Shown piece by piece: positions 24,527-34,291 of a stretch of DNA of 64,000 bases. The DNA comes from Neisseria sp. Its GTDB lineage: Bacteria; Pseudomonadota; Gammaproteobacteria; Burkholderiales; Neisseriaceae. The notes under the pieces were generated by a model. That model worked only from the letters and a program-made list of their open reading frames with translations. It ran no database searches and was not told where the DNA came from. The stretch is from assembly GCA_030528455.1 (NCBI GenBank), contig JAUMYW010000004.1, positions 1 to 64,000 of the forward strand, given 5' to 3'. Every line of letters begins with the position of its first letter. The stretch's first letter is position 1. Both the position numbers and the translations under genes were made by a program.

Positions 24527-25264
24527 ATGGCTTCTGCTCAGATTCCGGTACACCCTTTGAAAAACCTGTGTTCAACCTGTTCCCTGAAGGAATTGTGCCT
24601 GCCTGTCGGCTTGTGTCCCGATGAATTTGCCAGGCTGGATACGGTAGTTAAGCAAAGCCGCCGTTTGAAAAAAGGCGAATTTCTATTTCGTGCGGGAGAG
24701 GCGTTTCACTCCTTGTTTGCTGTCCGTACCGGTTTTTTTAAAACTACCATCATCAGCAGGGACGGTCGCGACCAAGTAACCGGATTTTTCATGTCCGGCG
24801 AACTGATGGGAATGGACGGTATCTGCTCCTGCGTCCACAGTTGCGATGCCGTTGCTCTGGAAGACAGCGAAGTATGCGAATTGCCGTTTGAAAACCTGGA
24901 AAAAATCAGTCAAAGCATTCCCTCAATGCAGACGCATTTTTTTCGTATGATGAGCAGGGAAATCGTAAGAGATCAGAATGTTATGCTTTTGCTGGGTAAT
25001 ATGCGGGCGGAAGAACGGATTGCAGCGTTTTTGCTGAATCTTTCCCAACGCCTGCATAGCAGGGGGTTTGCCGCCAATGATTTCGTATTGAGAATGTCGA
25101 GGGAAGAAATCGGCAGCTATCTGGGATTGAAACTGGAAACCGTCAGCCGGACATTATCTAAATTCCAACACGAAGGTCTGATATTGGTCGAACACAAACA
25201 CATCCGCCTGCTGCAGCCGGAGGTTTTACAGAAGATGGTGTCCGGAACGACGGTTTCGGTGTGA
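24527..25264 (+). CDS. fnr: FNR-type oxygen-sensing transcription regulator
   Basis: A 245-residue CRP/FNR-family protein. The N-terminal cysteines C15, C18 and C24 (CSTCSLKELC) match the spacing of E. coli C20/C23/C29. A further GICSCVHSC segment supplies the fourth 4Fe-4S ligand. A cyclic-nucleotide-like barrel and dimer helix follow. The C-terminal helix-turn-helix (MSREEIGSYLGLKLETVSRTLSKF) has the E-xx-SR residues that read TTGAT. It switches on anaerobic genes when the cluster is intact. Next to hemN, a classic FNR target, and preceded by an FNR-like site. Confidence 0.95.
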   Translation: MASAQIPVHPLKNLCSTCSLKELCLPVGLCPDEFARLDTVVKQSRRLKKGEFLFRAGEAFHSLFAVRTGFFKTTIISRDGRDQVTGFFMSGELMGMDGICSCVHSCDAVALEDSEVCELPFENLEKISQSIPSMQTHFFRMMSREIVRDQNVMLLLGNMRAEERIAAFLLNLSQRLHSRGFAANDFVLRMSREEIGSYLGLKLETVSRTLSKFQHEGLILVEHKHIRLLQPEVLQKMVSGTTVSV

Positions 25265-25347
25265 AAGTATAAAAATCAATATATCGCTTATTTCCGGAAC
25301 AAACAGTCAGGACTGTCCGGGCTGAAAACAGGAGAAGAACGGAAAAT

Positions 25348-25405
25348 CAAACTGCCTTTTAAAAGCTGCTTGAGTATCCGGCTTTTGAGGCAGTTTGCTT
25401 CTTGC
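25348..25405. terminator. Long-stem terminator between fnr and cysB
   Basis: CAAACTGCCT (25348-25357) pairs with AGGCAGTTTG (25388-25397), with inner AAAAG/CTTTT pairing. T-rich sequence flanks both sides, consistent with bidirectional use between convergent genes. Confidence 0.75.
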
Positions 25406-25414
25406 TTTTTATCT

Positions 25415-26362
25415 TCAAATCGAAAAATCTTCTTCGATTGGGGAAAAGAGCAATTTCTGGATGCGTTCTTTGTTCAAATCGGGGGAAAACAAGCCGATAA
25501 AATCATAAATATAACTTCTCAGATAAGTGTCTGCGCGGAGCAGAATCCGAGTATATGCAGGCTCGAAGAGTTGAGAGACATCTATCATCTGCAATCCGCC
25601 GTCCTGTTGGGGAGAAAATGCAGGCTGAGGCAGAAGACCGATTCCCAGACCGTAGCGGATATGGTTTTTCAGGATGTCATTGTCGGCAGCCGACAATGCG
25701 ATATGCGGATTGCTCATGCCTGCAGATCGGAAAGCCCGGGCAATACTGCCGGTTTCTTCAAATGTAAATTCACAAGCAATCAGAGGATAAGCTGCCAAGT
25801 CTGATAGTGTCGGGCGGGCAACTGATAATAAAGGGTGTCCGTCAGGTACGATAACGCCGTACGGCCAACGGGTGCACGGAATGCTGCGTAAGTCGGATTC
25901 GCGGCGGACAGCTTGGGCGGAAACAGCCAAATCCGCACTGCCGTCTGCAACCATCTGTTCGATCGATTCGGGGCTGCCTTGCCGTATATTCAGGCTGACT
26001 TTGGGATACTGTCGGGCAAAAAGGGTAACGACAGACGGCAGGACGTAGCGTATCTGGTCCGCAGAGGCCGCGATAGTCAGCGTACCGCAATCCTGAACAT
26101 TGAATTCACGACTGATATTTTTGATGTTTTGAATGTCGCGGAGGATTTTTTCGGTGGTTTGCAATATTGCCTTACCGGGTTCGGTAACCGAAACGATACG
26201 TTTCCCGTTACGGATAAAAATTTCAACGCCCAGTTCCTCTTCCAGTAGGCGGATTTGTTTGGATACGCCGGGTTGGGAGGTGAACACGGCATCTGCCGCT
26301 TCAGAGACGTTGAGATTGTGACGATACACTTCCAAAGCATAACGTAATTGTTGCAGTTTCAT
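25415..26362 (-). CDS. cysB: LysR-type regulator, CysB family
   Basis: A 315-residue LTTR. The N-terminal winged HTH begins MKLQQLRYALEVYRHNLNVSEAADAVFTSQPGVSKQ, the characteristic CysB opening, and the effector domain shows LPSVVTLFARQYPKVSLNIRQGSPE. CysB proteins activate sulfate assimilation and cysteine genes in response to N- or O-acetylserine. The ATG at 26362 follows family length; the upstream in-frame codon at 26395 is unlikely. No cys genes are adjacent, so it acts in trans. Convergent with fnr. Confidence 0.9.
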   Translation of the reverse strand: MKLQQLRYALEVYRHNLNVSEAADAVFTSQPGVSKQIRLLEEELGVEIFIRNGKRIVSVTEPGKAILQTTEKILRDIQNIKNISREFNVQDCGTLTIAASADQIRYVLPSVVTLFARQYPKVSLNIRQGSPESIEQMVADGSADLAVSAQAVRRESDLRSIPCTRWPYGVIVPDGHPLLSVARPTLSDLAAYPLIACEFTFEETGSIARAFRSAGMSNPHIALSAADNDILKNHIRYGLGIGLLPQPAFSPQQDGGLQMIDVSQLFEPAYTRILLRADTYLRSYIYDFIGLFSPDLNKERIQKLLFSPIEEDFSI

Positions 26363-26835
26363 AAGCTTTACGGATACCTGGTTTGAAAATAGCAATAATG
26401 ACGGAGATTTTTATTTTTTATTAAATTATATATAAAATTAAGTATATATAATGTGTTAATTTTGACTATGAGAGTATTGTTTGTTTTTTAATCGGAATAA
26501 TGATTGGCTGGCCGAGGGAGGGCAACTGAGTATGTCGGAAGAAACGGCAGGGTTTTGTTGTTTTTATACAACCGATGTGCTGGAAGATTGGTGAAATCGG
26601 CAGGAAATACATGACACGGCATTGGTTTTTCGGCATGATGGTTGGCGTAATTGATTTTGAAATTTAAAGTAAAGATGTATCGGGCTGTGTGCTGTTGACA
26701 GTTTGCGCAGCTTTTCTTTATAGTACAAGCTTAAATTATCCGAGTTGCCCGGTTTCCGGAGCCCGTATATTTACAGATTGCGGTCGCATTTTTGTGAAAT
26801 GCCGCATAACAATCTTTCATGATGAGGGAATAACA
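26363..26835. other. Intergenic region between divergent cysB and rmpM
   Basis: The cysB-proximal ~100 bases are very AT-rich (repeated TATATA and TTAATTT), suiting a bent regulatory region with LTTR sites. The middle contains only 18-20 codon ORFs and is not called. The rmpM-proximal part holds a strong promoter (26695-26724) and a leader of about 105 bases. No uptake word is present. Confidence 0.6.
26695..26724 (+). promoter_or_regulatory. Strong sigma-70 promoter of rmpM
   Basis: A perfect TTGACA (26695-26700), an 18-base spacer and TATAGT (26719-26724). The predicted start near 26731 gives an mRNA leader of about 105 bases. Confidence 0.8.
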
Positions 26836-27615
26836 ATGACCAAACAGATTAAATTAGGTGCTTTGATTGTTGCCGCTTTGGCTTCTGCCAATGCTTTGGC
26901 AGCTGGTGAGCCGCATACCAAACACGGTTATACTGTAAGCCGAGAATCTCAAGAAGTTGTTCGCAACAGCTACGGCGAATGCTGGAAAAATTCTTTCTTC
27001 AACAAAGAAACCGAAGGTCGCATCGAATGCGGCGATAAGGATGCTGTAGCTCCTGTAGCACCAGTGGCACCGACTTATACCTATCAGGATGAAACTGTTG
27101 CTTTGTCGTCTAAAACTTTGTTTAATTTCGATAAAGACAATCTGCGTCCTCAAGCGGTTGAAACCCTGAACAATTTGGCAGTGCGTTTGGCTGATGCGAA
27201 CGTGCAGTCTGTACGTGTTGAAGGTCATACTGACTTTATGGGTTCGGAAGCTTACAACCAGGCTTTGTCTGAGCGTCGTGCAAATGTTGTGGCCAACTAT
27301 CTGGTTAGTCGCGGTGTTCCTGCTGGTAAGATTTCTGCTGCCGGTATCGGTGAGTCTCAAGCACGCATGACTGCTCAATGTGAAGCGCAAGTTGCAGAGA
27401 TGGGCAAAAAAGTGTCCAAAGCCAAGAAGCGTACTGCGTTGATTGATTGTATCGAACCGGATCGCCGAGTAGACATCAAGATTCGTACTTTGGTTCAAAC
27501 TAAAGTTCGAGTAAGCGAAGGTCAGGCAGGTGTGGTTGGTGTCGGCGAGCGTCCTGCTTCCGACAATCACTGGTTGCCTGCCAAGTCTTCTATCCACGGT
27601 TATGGCCGTTGGTAA
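26836..27615 (+). CDS. rmpM: RmpM-type outer membrane protein (class 4, OmpA-like)
   Basis: A 259-residue protein. Signal peptide [23 protein letters not shown], then the RmpM opening ([23 protein letters not shown]) with a conserved Cys pair, and a short Ala/Pro/Val linker. The OmpA C-terminal domain shows [36 protein letters not shown] and [12 protein letters not shown]. It binds peptidoglycan through the OmpA domain and stabilises porin trimers in the outer membrane. Codon use is biased to the major set, as expected for an abundant protein. Good ribosome site GAGGGA (26825-26830). Confidence 0.95.
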   Translation: MTKQIKLGALIVAALASANALAAGEPHTKHGYTVSRESQEVVRNSYGECWKNSFFNKETEGRIECGDKDAVAPVAPVAPTYTYQDETVALSSKTLFNFDKDNLRPQAVETLNNLAVRLADANVQSVRVEGHTDFMGSEAYNQALSERRANVVANYLVSRGVPAGKISAAGIGESQARMTAQCEAQVAEMGKKVSKAKKRTALIDCIEPDRRVDIKIRTLVQTKVRVSEGQAGVVGVGERPASDNHWLPAKSSIHGYGRW

Positions 27616-27644
27616 GAAACCGATTTGAGCGGTGAAACAGATTG

Positions 27645-27677
27645 AAAAGCCAAGCCTGTAAAGGTTTGGCTTTTTTA
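27645..27677 (+). terminator. Terminator of rmpM
   Basis: AAAAGCCAA...CCT pairs with AGG...TTGGCTTTT around a short loop, ending in a T run at 27671-27676. Confidence 0.85.
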
Positions 27678-27773
27678 TTTGGGTAGCGTTTGTGTTTGAT
27701 ATTCGGGTTAAGGTCCTGATGTGTGAAGGGATGCCTGTCGGTATAATCGGTTTATTTGAAAAACGGTGTGATA

Positions 27774-28733
27774 ATGAAAGAATTTGATTTTATCCGCTCA
27801 TACTTGGCGGCTGCTCCCAAGGGGGAGGGGGTGTTGCTGGGTATTGGTGATGATGCTGCTTTAATCAGGCCGTCTGCAGGTTTTGATTTGTGTGTCAGTA
27901 GTGATATGTTGCTGGAGGGAAGGCATTTTTTTGCAGATGCTGCGCCGCAAGATGTGGCGCACAAGGTGTTGGCGGTTAATTTGTCGGATATGGCGGCAAT
28001 GGGCGCGTGCCCCCGTTGGGTGTCTTTGAGTGTGGCTTTGCCCTGCTTGCGGGAAGCTTGGTTGTCGGCATTTTGTGAAACTTGGTTTGCATTGTGCGCC
28101 CAATATGGTGTGAGTTTGATTGGAGGGGATACGACGTGCGGTAACGGTGTGTTTTCTGTGAGTATTATCGGCGAAATTCCGAAGGGAAAAGCTTTACGGC
28201 GTGATGCTGCGAAGGTGGGGGATGATGTTTGGGTATCGGGTATAATCGGTTTGGCGGCTGTTGCTTTGCAGCACCATTTGGGTAACTTGAGTTTGCCGGA
28301 CGCCGTGTCGGCCCGTTGTGATGAGGCTTTGCTGCGGCCACAGCCGCGTGTGGTTTTGGGGTCGAATTTGTTGGATATTGCCCATGCCGCCCAGGATGTT
28401 TCGGACGGCTTGTTGCAGGATTTGGGGCATATTGCGGCAGCTTCGGGTTGTGGGGCGGAGATTTGGGCAGACAAGGTGCCTTTATTACCCGAGTTGGTGG
28501 CTCGGATGCCGTCTGCAAGTTTGCTGCAGACGGCTTTGACGGGTGGGGACGATTATGAGTTGCTGTTTACTGCGCCTGCTTCTGAGAGAGAAAGGATTGC
28601 GGATGTTGCTGAGCTTTGCGGTGTGCCGGTCAGCCGTATCGGTGTCATCAGAGAGGGGAACGGTGTTACTGTGAAAGATGAAAACGGCCGGATTTTGGTA
28701 TTTGAACAACAGGGGTTTGATCATTTTGTGTGA
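27774..28733 (+). CDS. thiL: Thiamine-monophosphate kinase
   Basis: A 319-residue enzyme phosphorylating thiamine monophosphate to thiamine diphosphate. Visible ATP/Mg motifs: GIGDDAALI (~residues 24-32), SSDMLLEGRHFF (~41-52), NLSDMAAMGACPRW, SLIGGDTT and the C-terminal LTGGDDYELLFT. The ATG at 27774 gives the normal length; a TATAAT at 27742-27747 is a plausible -10. Its 3' end overlaps the pgpA start. Three uptake words lie inside the coding sequence, two of them forming an inverted pair near 28507-28536. Confidence 0.95.
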   Translation: MKEFDFIRSYLAAAPKGEGVLLGIGDDAALIRPSAGFDLCVSSDMLLEGRHFFADAAPQDVAHKVLAVNLSDMAAMGACPRWVSLSVALPCLREAWLSAFCETWFALCAQYGVSLIGGDTTCGNGVFSVSIIGEIPKGKALRRDAAKVGDDVWVSGIIGLAAVALQHHLGNLSLPDAVSARCDEALLRPQPRVVLGSNLLDIAHAAQDVSDGLLQDLGHIAAASGCGAEIWADKVPLLPELVARMPSASLLQTALTGGDDYELLFTAPASERERIADVAELCGVPVSRIGVIREGNGVTVKDENGRILVFEQQGFDHFV

Positions 28734-29214
28734 ATTTAAACCGACTTTTTTTTGGTTGTTGCGTCGCCCCGTATGTTTTTTGGGGTTCGGGTTCGGAACG
28801 GGTTTGGCATCGAAAGCACCGGGGACTTTCGGTACTTTGCCGGCTTTGCCGATGACGGCGGCTTTGTTCGCTGCCGGCTTTGGTTCGTGGCAGATTGTTT
28901 TGTTGTGTGTGGTGCTGTTTTTGAGCGGAATTTATATTTGCGGAGCAACTGAAAGGGCTTTGGGTATAGCGGATTACGGCGGTATCGTGTGGGACGAAAT
29001 AGTTGCTATGATGCTGGTGTTGGCTTTTGTGCCGCAAACTTTTGCTTGGTGGTTGGCTGCATTTGTCGTATTCCGTTTGTTTGATGCTTTGAAGCCTTGG
29101 CCGATTAAGTGGTTTGATGCGCGTTTGCACGGTGGTTTCGGCATTATGTGGGATGATATTTTGGCTGCTGTGTTTAGTTTGCTTGTGTTGAAGTTTTGGC
29201 AATTTTGGATTTAG
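28726..29214 (+). CDS. pgpA: Phosphatidylglycerophosphatase A
   Basis: A 162-residue inner-membrane protein with about four hydrophobic segments. Family signatures: GFGFGTGLASKAPGTFGTLPALP near the start, then ADYGGIVWDEIVAMM and RLFDALKPWPIKWFDARLHGGFGIMWDDILAA. It dephosphorylates phosphatidylglycerophosphate to phosphatidylglycerol. No ATG exists near the family N-terminus; TTG at 28726 is the best start and overlaps thiL by 8 bases, implying coupled translation. An earlier in-frame codon (28678) lies deep inside thiL. Confidence 0.9.
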   Translation: MCEFKPTFFWLLRRPVCFLGFGFGTGLASKAPGTFGTLPALPMTAALFAAGFGSWQIVLLCVVLFLSGIYICGATERALGIADYGGIVWDEIVAMMLVLAFVPQTFAWWLAAFVVFRLFDALKPWPIKWFDARLHGGFGIMWDDILAAVFSLLVLKFWQFWI

Positions 29215-29223
29215 GCTGTTTGC

Positions 29224-29925
29224 ATGATGAATAAAACGGGAGTGCGGCAAACACAGGTTTATTTTATTGGCGGAACGGATACGGAAGTTGGCAAAACCTT
29301 TTGTACCGCTGCTTTGCTGGCAGCTTTCCGTCAAAAGGGCAAAACCGCGCTCGGTTGGAAGCCTGTCGCTTCGGAGGCGGCGGCCGATGGACGGAATGCC
29401 GATGTCATACAGCTGCAGACGGCATCAGGCTTGGAACTGCCCTATGAGGCACACAATGTCTACACCTTTGCCGAGGCGACTGCTCCTCATTTGGCGGCGG
29501 AAGATGAGGGGAGGGCGATTGATGTGGCTTGTTTGGATGCTGCTTTCGAACGTGCCTGCGGTTTGGCCGAGGTTGTGCTGGTCGAAGGGGCGGGCGGTTG
29601 GCATACGCCTTTAAACGGCAGCCTGCTTTTTTCTGATTGGGTGGCGGCACACGTTCTGCCGGTGATTTTGGTGGTGGGGATGAAATTAGGCAGCATCAAC
29701 CATGCTTTGCTGACTGCACAGGCTGTTCGCGCGGCCGGCTTGCCGCTGGCCGGATGGATTGCCAACTGCATCACGCCGCAGCCGCACCGTTTGGAAGATT
29801 ATGTGCACACCCTGCAAGAGCATTTGAACGCACCTTGTTTGGGAGTAATGCCCTATCTGGTGGGGGCGGATGCTGTCGAACGGGCAGGTTTTTTGGAGGT
29901 AGGCCGTTTGTCGGAAGAGTTATAA
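29224..29925 (+). CDS. bioD: Dethiobiotin synthetase
   Basis: A 233-residue ATPase. P-loop GGTDTEVGKTFCTAALL (~residues 16-32), then GWKPVASE, VLVEGAGGWHTPLN and a nucleotide-specificity region near VVGMKLGSINHALLTAQA. It closes the ureido ring of dethiobiotin from DAPA, CO2 and ATP. No other bio gene is adjacent, so the pathway is scattered. It follows pgpA by 9 bases and ends at an uptake-word terminator. Confidence 0.95.
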   Translation: MMNKTGVRQTQVYFIGGTDTEVGKTFCTAALLAAFRQKGKTALGWKPVASEAAADGRNADVIQLQTASGLELPYEAHNVYTFAEATAPHLAAEDEGRAIDVACLDAAFERACGLAEVVLVEGAGGWHTPLNGSLLFSDWVAAHVLPVILVVGMKLGSINHALLTAQAVRAAGLPLAGWIANCITPQPHRLEDYVHTLQEHLNAPCLGVMPYLVGADAVERAGFLEVGRLSEEL

Positions 29926-29953
29926 TTTTTGCGGTACGGAGCAGCAGATAAAA

Positions 29954-29994
29954 CACATGCCGTCTGCCATTCGGCTGCAGACGGCATGTGTTTC
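29954..29994. terminator. Terminator between bioD and the CinA-type gene
   Basis: ACACATGCCGTCTGC (29954-29968) and GCAGACGGCATGTGT (29978-29992) form a 15-bp stem with a 9-base loop between convergent genes. The left arm ends in GCC rather than GCA, so only the right arm is a full word. Confidence 0.82.
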
Positions 29995-30796
29995 AATTGT
30001 CGAACGGTTGTTCCCTCCAAGAAATACCGTTTTGCAATAGCGCATCAAGCGCGGCCTGCCAGGCAGATTCGATGTGGGCGCAGGCTTCGCTTTCCGCTTT
30101 CAAACCGAATTCGATGTGTGCCGGAATGATGCGGCCGCCGGGCAGTGTTTGACGGACACTGGGCAGGCTGAAAGTGCGGACATTTGGGAAATCTCGTTCG
30201 ATGGCTTCCATAATCGGAATCAGCTTGGATTCGGGCTGCCCTTCCAGCCAAACTTTCCGCTCTTCGGAGCGGCTTTGGTGGAAACGGGCGGCATAAAATG
30301 TATGCAGCACCCATTCGGCCATAGGGTGGGACATTTCCGGAAAACCAGGTAGGAAATAATGTTCCCTGATATGGAAACCGGCCACGCCGTTATAAGGATT
30401 GGGAACAATCTCAGAACCTTCTGGGAAAACAGCCAGGTTCAGCCGTCTTGCGTGTTCGACATCATTCAAGCTGCCGCCGAGCGACAAGGTCAGCGTTTCG
30501 ATGAAGCCGGCGGCTTCGCTGTGCAGTTCCAAAGGCAGATTCAAAGCAGCAGCCGCTGCCTGGCGCGTATGGTCGTCGGGAGTCGCACCGATACCTCCGG
30601 TAACGAATGCCGGTATGCCGTCTGCAAAACTGCGCGCGAATGCACTAATCAGAACGGCGCGTTCGTCGGGAAGACAGTACACAGAATGCAGCTTGAAGCC
30701 ATATCGGGCAAGGAGCTGCTTGAAAAAGGCAAAATGACGGTCTTTACGGCTGCCGTGCAGGATTTCGTCGCCGATAATGATGAGCTTGAACTGCAT
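29993..30796 (-). CDS. CinA N-terminal-domain (molybdopterin-binding fold) protein
   Basis: A 267-residue protein of the COG1058 type. The N-terminal MoCF-like domain shows LIIIGDEILHGSRKDRH and VTGGIGATPDDHTRQAAAAAL, the nucleotide/pterin-binding loops. PYNGVAGFHIREHYFLPGFPEM follows. It lacks the C-terminal nicotinamide-nucleotide amidase domain of full CinA. Related domains act as ADP-ribose or CoA pyrophosphatases; the substrate here is unknown. Divergent from argG. Confidence 0.85.
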   Translation of the reverse strand: MQFKLIIIGDEILHGSRKDRHFAFFKQLLARYGFKLHSVYCLPDERAVLISAFARSFADGIPAFVTGGIGATPDDHTRQAAAAALNLPLELHSEAAGFIETLTLSLGGSLNDVEHARRLNLAVFPEGSEIVPNPYNGVAGFHIREHYFLPGFPEMSHPMAEWVLHTFYAARFHQSRSEERKVWLEGQPESKLIPIMEAIERDFPNVRTFSLPSVRQTLPGGRIIPAHIEFGLKAESEACAHIESAWQAALDALLQNGISWREQPFDN

Positions 30797-30856
30797 AAAT
30801 CTTCCCTTAAACTTTCTTTACATACTGGACGGAAACAACTGTTTATAGAATAATAA

Positions 30857-32284
<1,428 letters not shown>

Positions 32285-32305
32285 ACGACAGATGTCTGCA
32301 AACGG

Positions 32306-32334
32306 AAGCCGGCAGGAAACAGCCGGCTTTTTTC
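32306..32334 (+). terminator. Terminator of argG
   Basis: AGCCGGC (32307-32313) pairs with GCCGGCT (32322-32328), followed by a T run (32328-32333). Confidence 0.85.
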
Positions 32335-32350
32335 CGGCCGGATAATCGTC

Positions 32351-32380
32351 AAGCCGTCTGCAGGTAACTGCAGACGGCTT
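32351..32380. repeat. Inverted uptake-word hairpin between argG and the OmpA lipoprotein
   Basis: AAGCCGTCTGCAG (32351-32363) and CTGCAGACGGCTT (32368-32380) form a 13-bp stem with a GTAA loop. It lies 22 bases beyond the OmpA-lipoprotein stop on the minus strand and may terminate that gene. Confidence 0.8.
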
Positions 32381-32401
32381 GACTTGATTGGAGAGAGAAA
32401 A

Positions 32402-33061
32402 TTATCTGCCGGCATTGGCGGTCGGATTAATCAGAATTTCCACCCGGCGGTTTTGCGCGCGACCTTCTTCCGTTGCATTCGAGGCAACCGGACGGCTGTC
32501 GCTGTAACCGATGGTGCTCAGACGGGTGTATGCCACGCCGCGCTGGGTCAGATAAGCAGCAACCGAACGGGCGCGTTGTTCGGATAAAGGTTGGTTAATG
32601 ATTTGGTTGCCCGTATTGTCGGTGTGTCCGGCAACGGTTACTGTGGTTTCGGGGAACTGTACCAGCGTTTCGGCGGCTTTGTTCAAAGAATCGGCTGCCG
32701 CATGGCTCAAATTCGCGCTGTTGGTGGCAAAAGTAACTGCGCTGGGCATGGTCAGCTTGATTTGGTTGCCTTCGCGTGCCACTTGTACAGGCGTGTTTTT
32801 CAGACTGTCGCGCAGCTTGGCTTCCTGATAGTCCATATAGCCGCCGACACCAGCACCGACTGCGGCGCATGCCAAAGCGGAATTGCGCGCGCCTTTGCTG
32901 CCGTGGGACAAGGCTCCGACTACGCCGCAGGCAGCCGCCCCGCCCAAGCTGTACACAGCTGTTTTGCTGATACTTTGTGTGCCGTCTGCATTCGTTACGC
33001 AGCCGGAGAGTACCAAAGCGGCCGCAGCAGTCAAAAGCGAAGCGGATTGGAACAATTTCAT
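32402..33061 (-). CDS. OmpA-family lipoprotein with glycine-zipper segment
   Basis: A 219-residue lipoprotein: signal with lipobox LSGC (MKLFQSASLLTAAAALVLSGC). A Gly/Ala-rich zipper segment (AAACGVVGALSHGSKGARNSALACAAVGAGVGGYM) follows. The C-terminal OmpA peptidoglycan-binding domain shows VTFATNSANLSHAAADSL, VAGHTDNTGNQIINQPLSEQRA and AQNRRVEILI. The YiaD-like arrangement suggests an outer-membrane lipoprotein touching the cell wall. The start at 33061 begins the signal; the frame extension to 33103 lies over an uptake word. Confidence 0.9.
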   Translation of the reverse strand: MKLFQSASLLTAAAALVLSGCVTNADGTQSISKTAVYSLGGAAACGVVGALSHGSKGARNSALACAAVGAGVGGYMDYQEAKLRDSLKNTPVQVAREGNQIKLTMPSAVTFATNSANLSHAAADSLNKAAETLVQFPETTVTVAGHTDNTGNQIINQPLSEQRARSVAAYLTQRGVAYTRLSTIGYSDSRPVASNATEEGRAQNRRVEILINPTANAGR

Positions 33062-33166
33062 GACTTTTTTCCTTTCTTGTGTGCGGCAATATGCCGTCTG
33101 CAAACAGCATGCAATATAGCGGCCTGCTTTAATACGGGCAGCAGGTTTTACGGGAACTTGCCGTGT

Positions 33167-34009
33167 TTACTTTCGATTGCGTTCCGACTTGTTTTTCTGC
33201 CACAAATAAATCCGCAAACGGGTGCGGACATCGTAACCGACCGAACCGAAGCCGAACCAGAATAAAACTGCGGATACGGGTAATGTGAAATGATAGGCCG
33301 CCTGATGATAACCCCAGGCACCGGTAATACCGCCGCTGAGAAATGCCAGCAGCAGGCCGGTTAACAGTTTGGTTTTGGCACGGTTTACGCGTACAGACGG
33401 CAGGCGCGGATTGTCGCTGCGGCTGTAATACAGGATTTTCGACAGTTCGATGCCCAAATCTGTTGCCGTTCCCGTCATGTGGGTAGAACGGATGGCACCG
33501 CCCGACAACACCGTCAGCACCGTATTGTGCATGCCCATAATAAAACACAGCAGCATCAGCGTCGGCGGTGCAAATGCCGCTCCGAAGCGAGACATCGCCA
33601 CCCCGAGCAGGCCGAACAGCAGCAGATAAAGTGCCTCTAACCAAAGCGACAGACCGTATGCACTGCGGAAACGCTGCCGTTTTGCCCACAAAACTGTCCA
33701 ATTCGCATGAGCCGCGCCCAAAATAAAGCAGACCACGCCGCACATCGCTATCAGAAAATCATGCCATTCTCCCAGAAAAGCCGCATCGGCAGCGTGCGAC
33801 AAGGCACCGGAAACATGCGAAGTATATTGTTTGACTGCAAAAAAACCGCCCGCATTAATCGCACCGGCCAAAAAAGCCATGATGTACCCCAAAACACGGA
33901 AACGCGCATCGGAAATCGGGCAGTCGTGCAGATACGGCTTGTCGGCCTGCCAGAAAGGTTGGGAGGCAGGTTTGTATTTCGGACGTTCGGACCTTTGCGG
34001 TTTGAGCAT
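33167..34009 (-). CDS. DUF1275 (YoaK) family membrane protein
   Basis: A 280-residue polytopic inner-membrane protein with six to seven hydrophobic segments. The DUF1275 hallmarks are GAINAGGFFAVKQYTSHVSGALS near the first helix and MGMHNTVLTVLSGGAIRSTHMTGTATDLG in the middle. Function is unknown for the family. A plausible minus-strand promoter lies just upstream: TTCAAA (34074-34069), a 17-base spacer and TACAAT (34051-34046). It is transcribed away from ptsI and separated from it by an inverted uptake-word pair. Confidence 0.85.
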   Translation of the reverse strand: MLKPQRSERPKYKPASQPFWQADKPYLHDCPISDARFRVLGYIMAFLAGAINAGGFFAVKQYTSHVSGALSHAADAAFLGEWHDFLIAMCGVVCFILGAAHANWTVLWAKRQRFRSAYGLSLWLEALYLLLFGLLGVAMSRFGAAFAPPTLMLLCFIMGMHNTVLTVLSGGAIRSTHMTGTATDLGIELSKILYYSRSDNPRLPSVRVNRAKTKLLTGLLLAFLSGGITGAWGYHQAAYHFTLPVSAVLFWFGFGSVGYDVRTRLRIYLWQKNKSERNRK

Positions 34010-34251
34010 AGCGGAGCGGAAAGCGGATAAAATAGGGAAAGGTAGATTGTATCGTTAAAAATTGTTAATTTGAAGATATGGGTGCAAACCGGCAGGACGA
34101 CAAGCCGGGCGGACGGACAGAAGCGGCCGCAAGTTGCAGCTGTATGCATGAATACTTGCTTTGGCGGATATGCCGCATAAATGGCGGCGAGGCAGACGGT
34201 TGTCTGTTAGGACGGCAGAGCATTGCGCGGAAGATAATTCAAGCTTCGTAT

Positions 34252-34287
34252 GCCGTCTGCAAACCATTGTTCGGGTCTGCAGACGGC
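34252..34287. terminator. Uptake-word hairpin downstream of ptsI
   Basis: GCCGTCTGCA (34252-34261) and TGCAGACGGC (34278-34287) with a 16-base loop, immediately after the ptsI stop on the minus strand. There is no long T run, so termination efficiency is uncertain. Confidence 0.6.
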
Positions 34288-34291
34288 TTGT

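Noticed and set aside
27616..27773. Possible TPP riboswitch upstream of thiL
   Set aside because: No CUGAGA-type or other conserved TPP core sequence is present in the short gap after the rmpM terminator.
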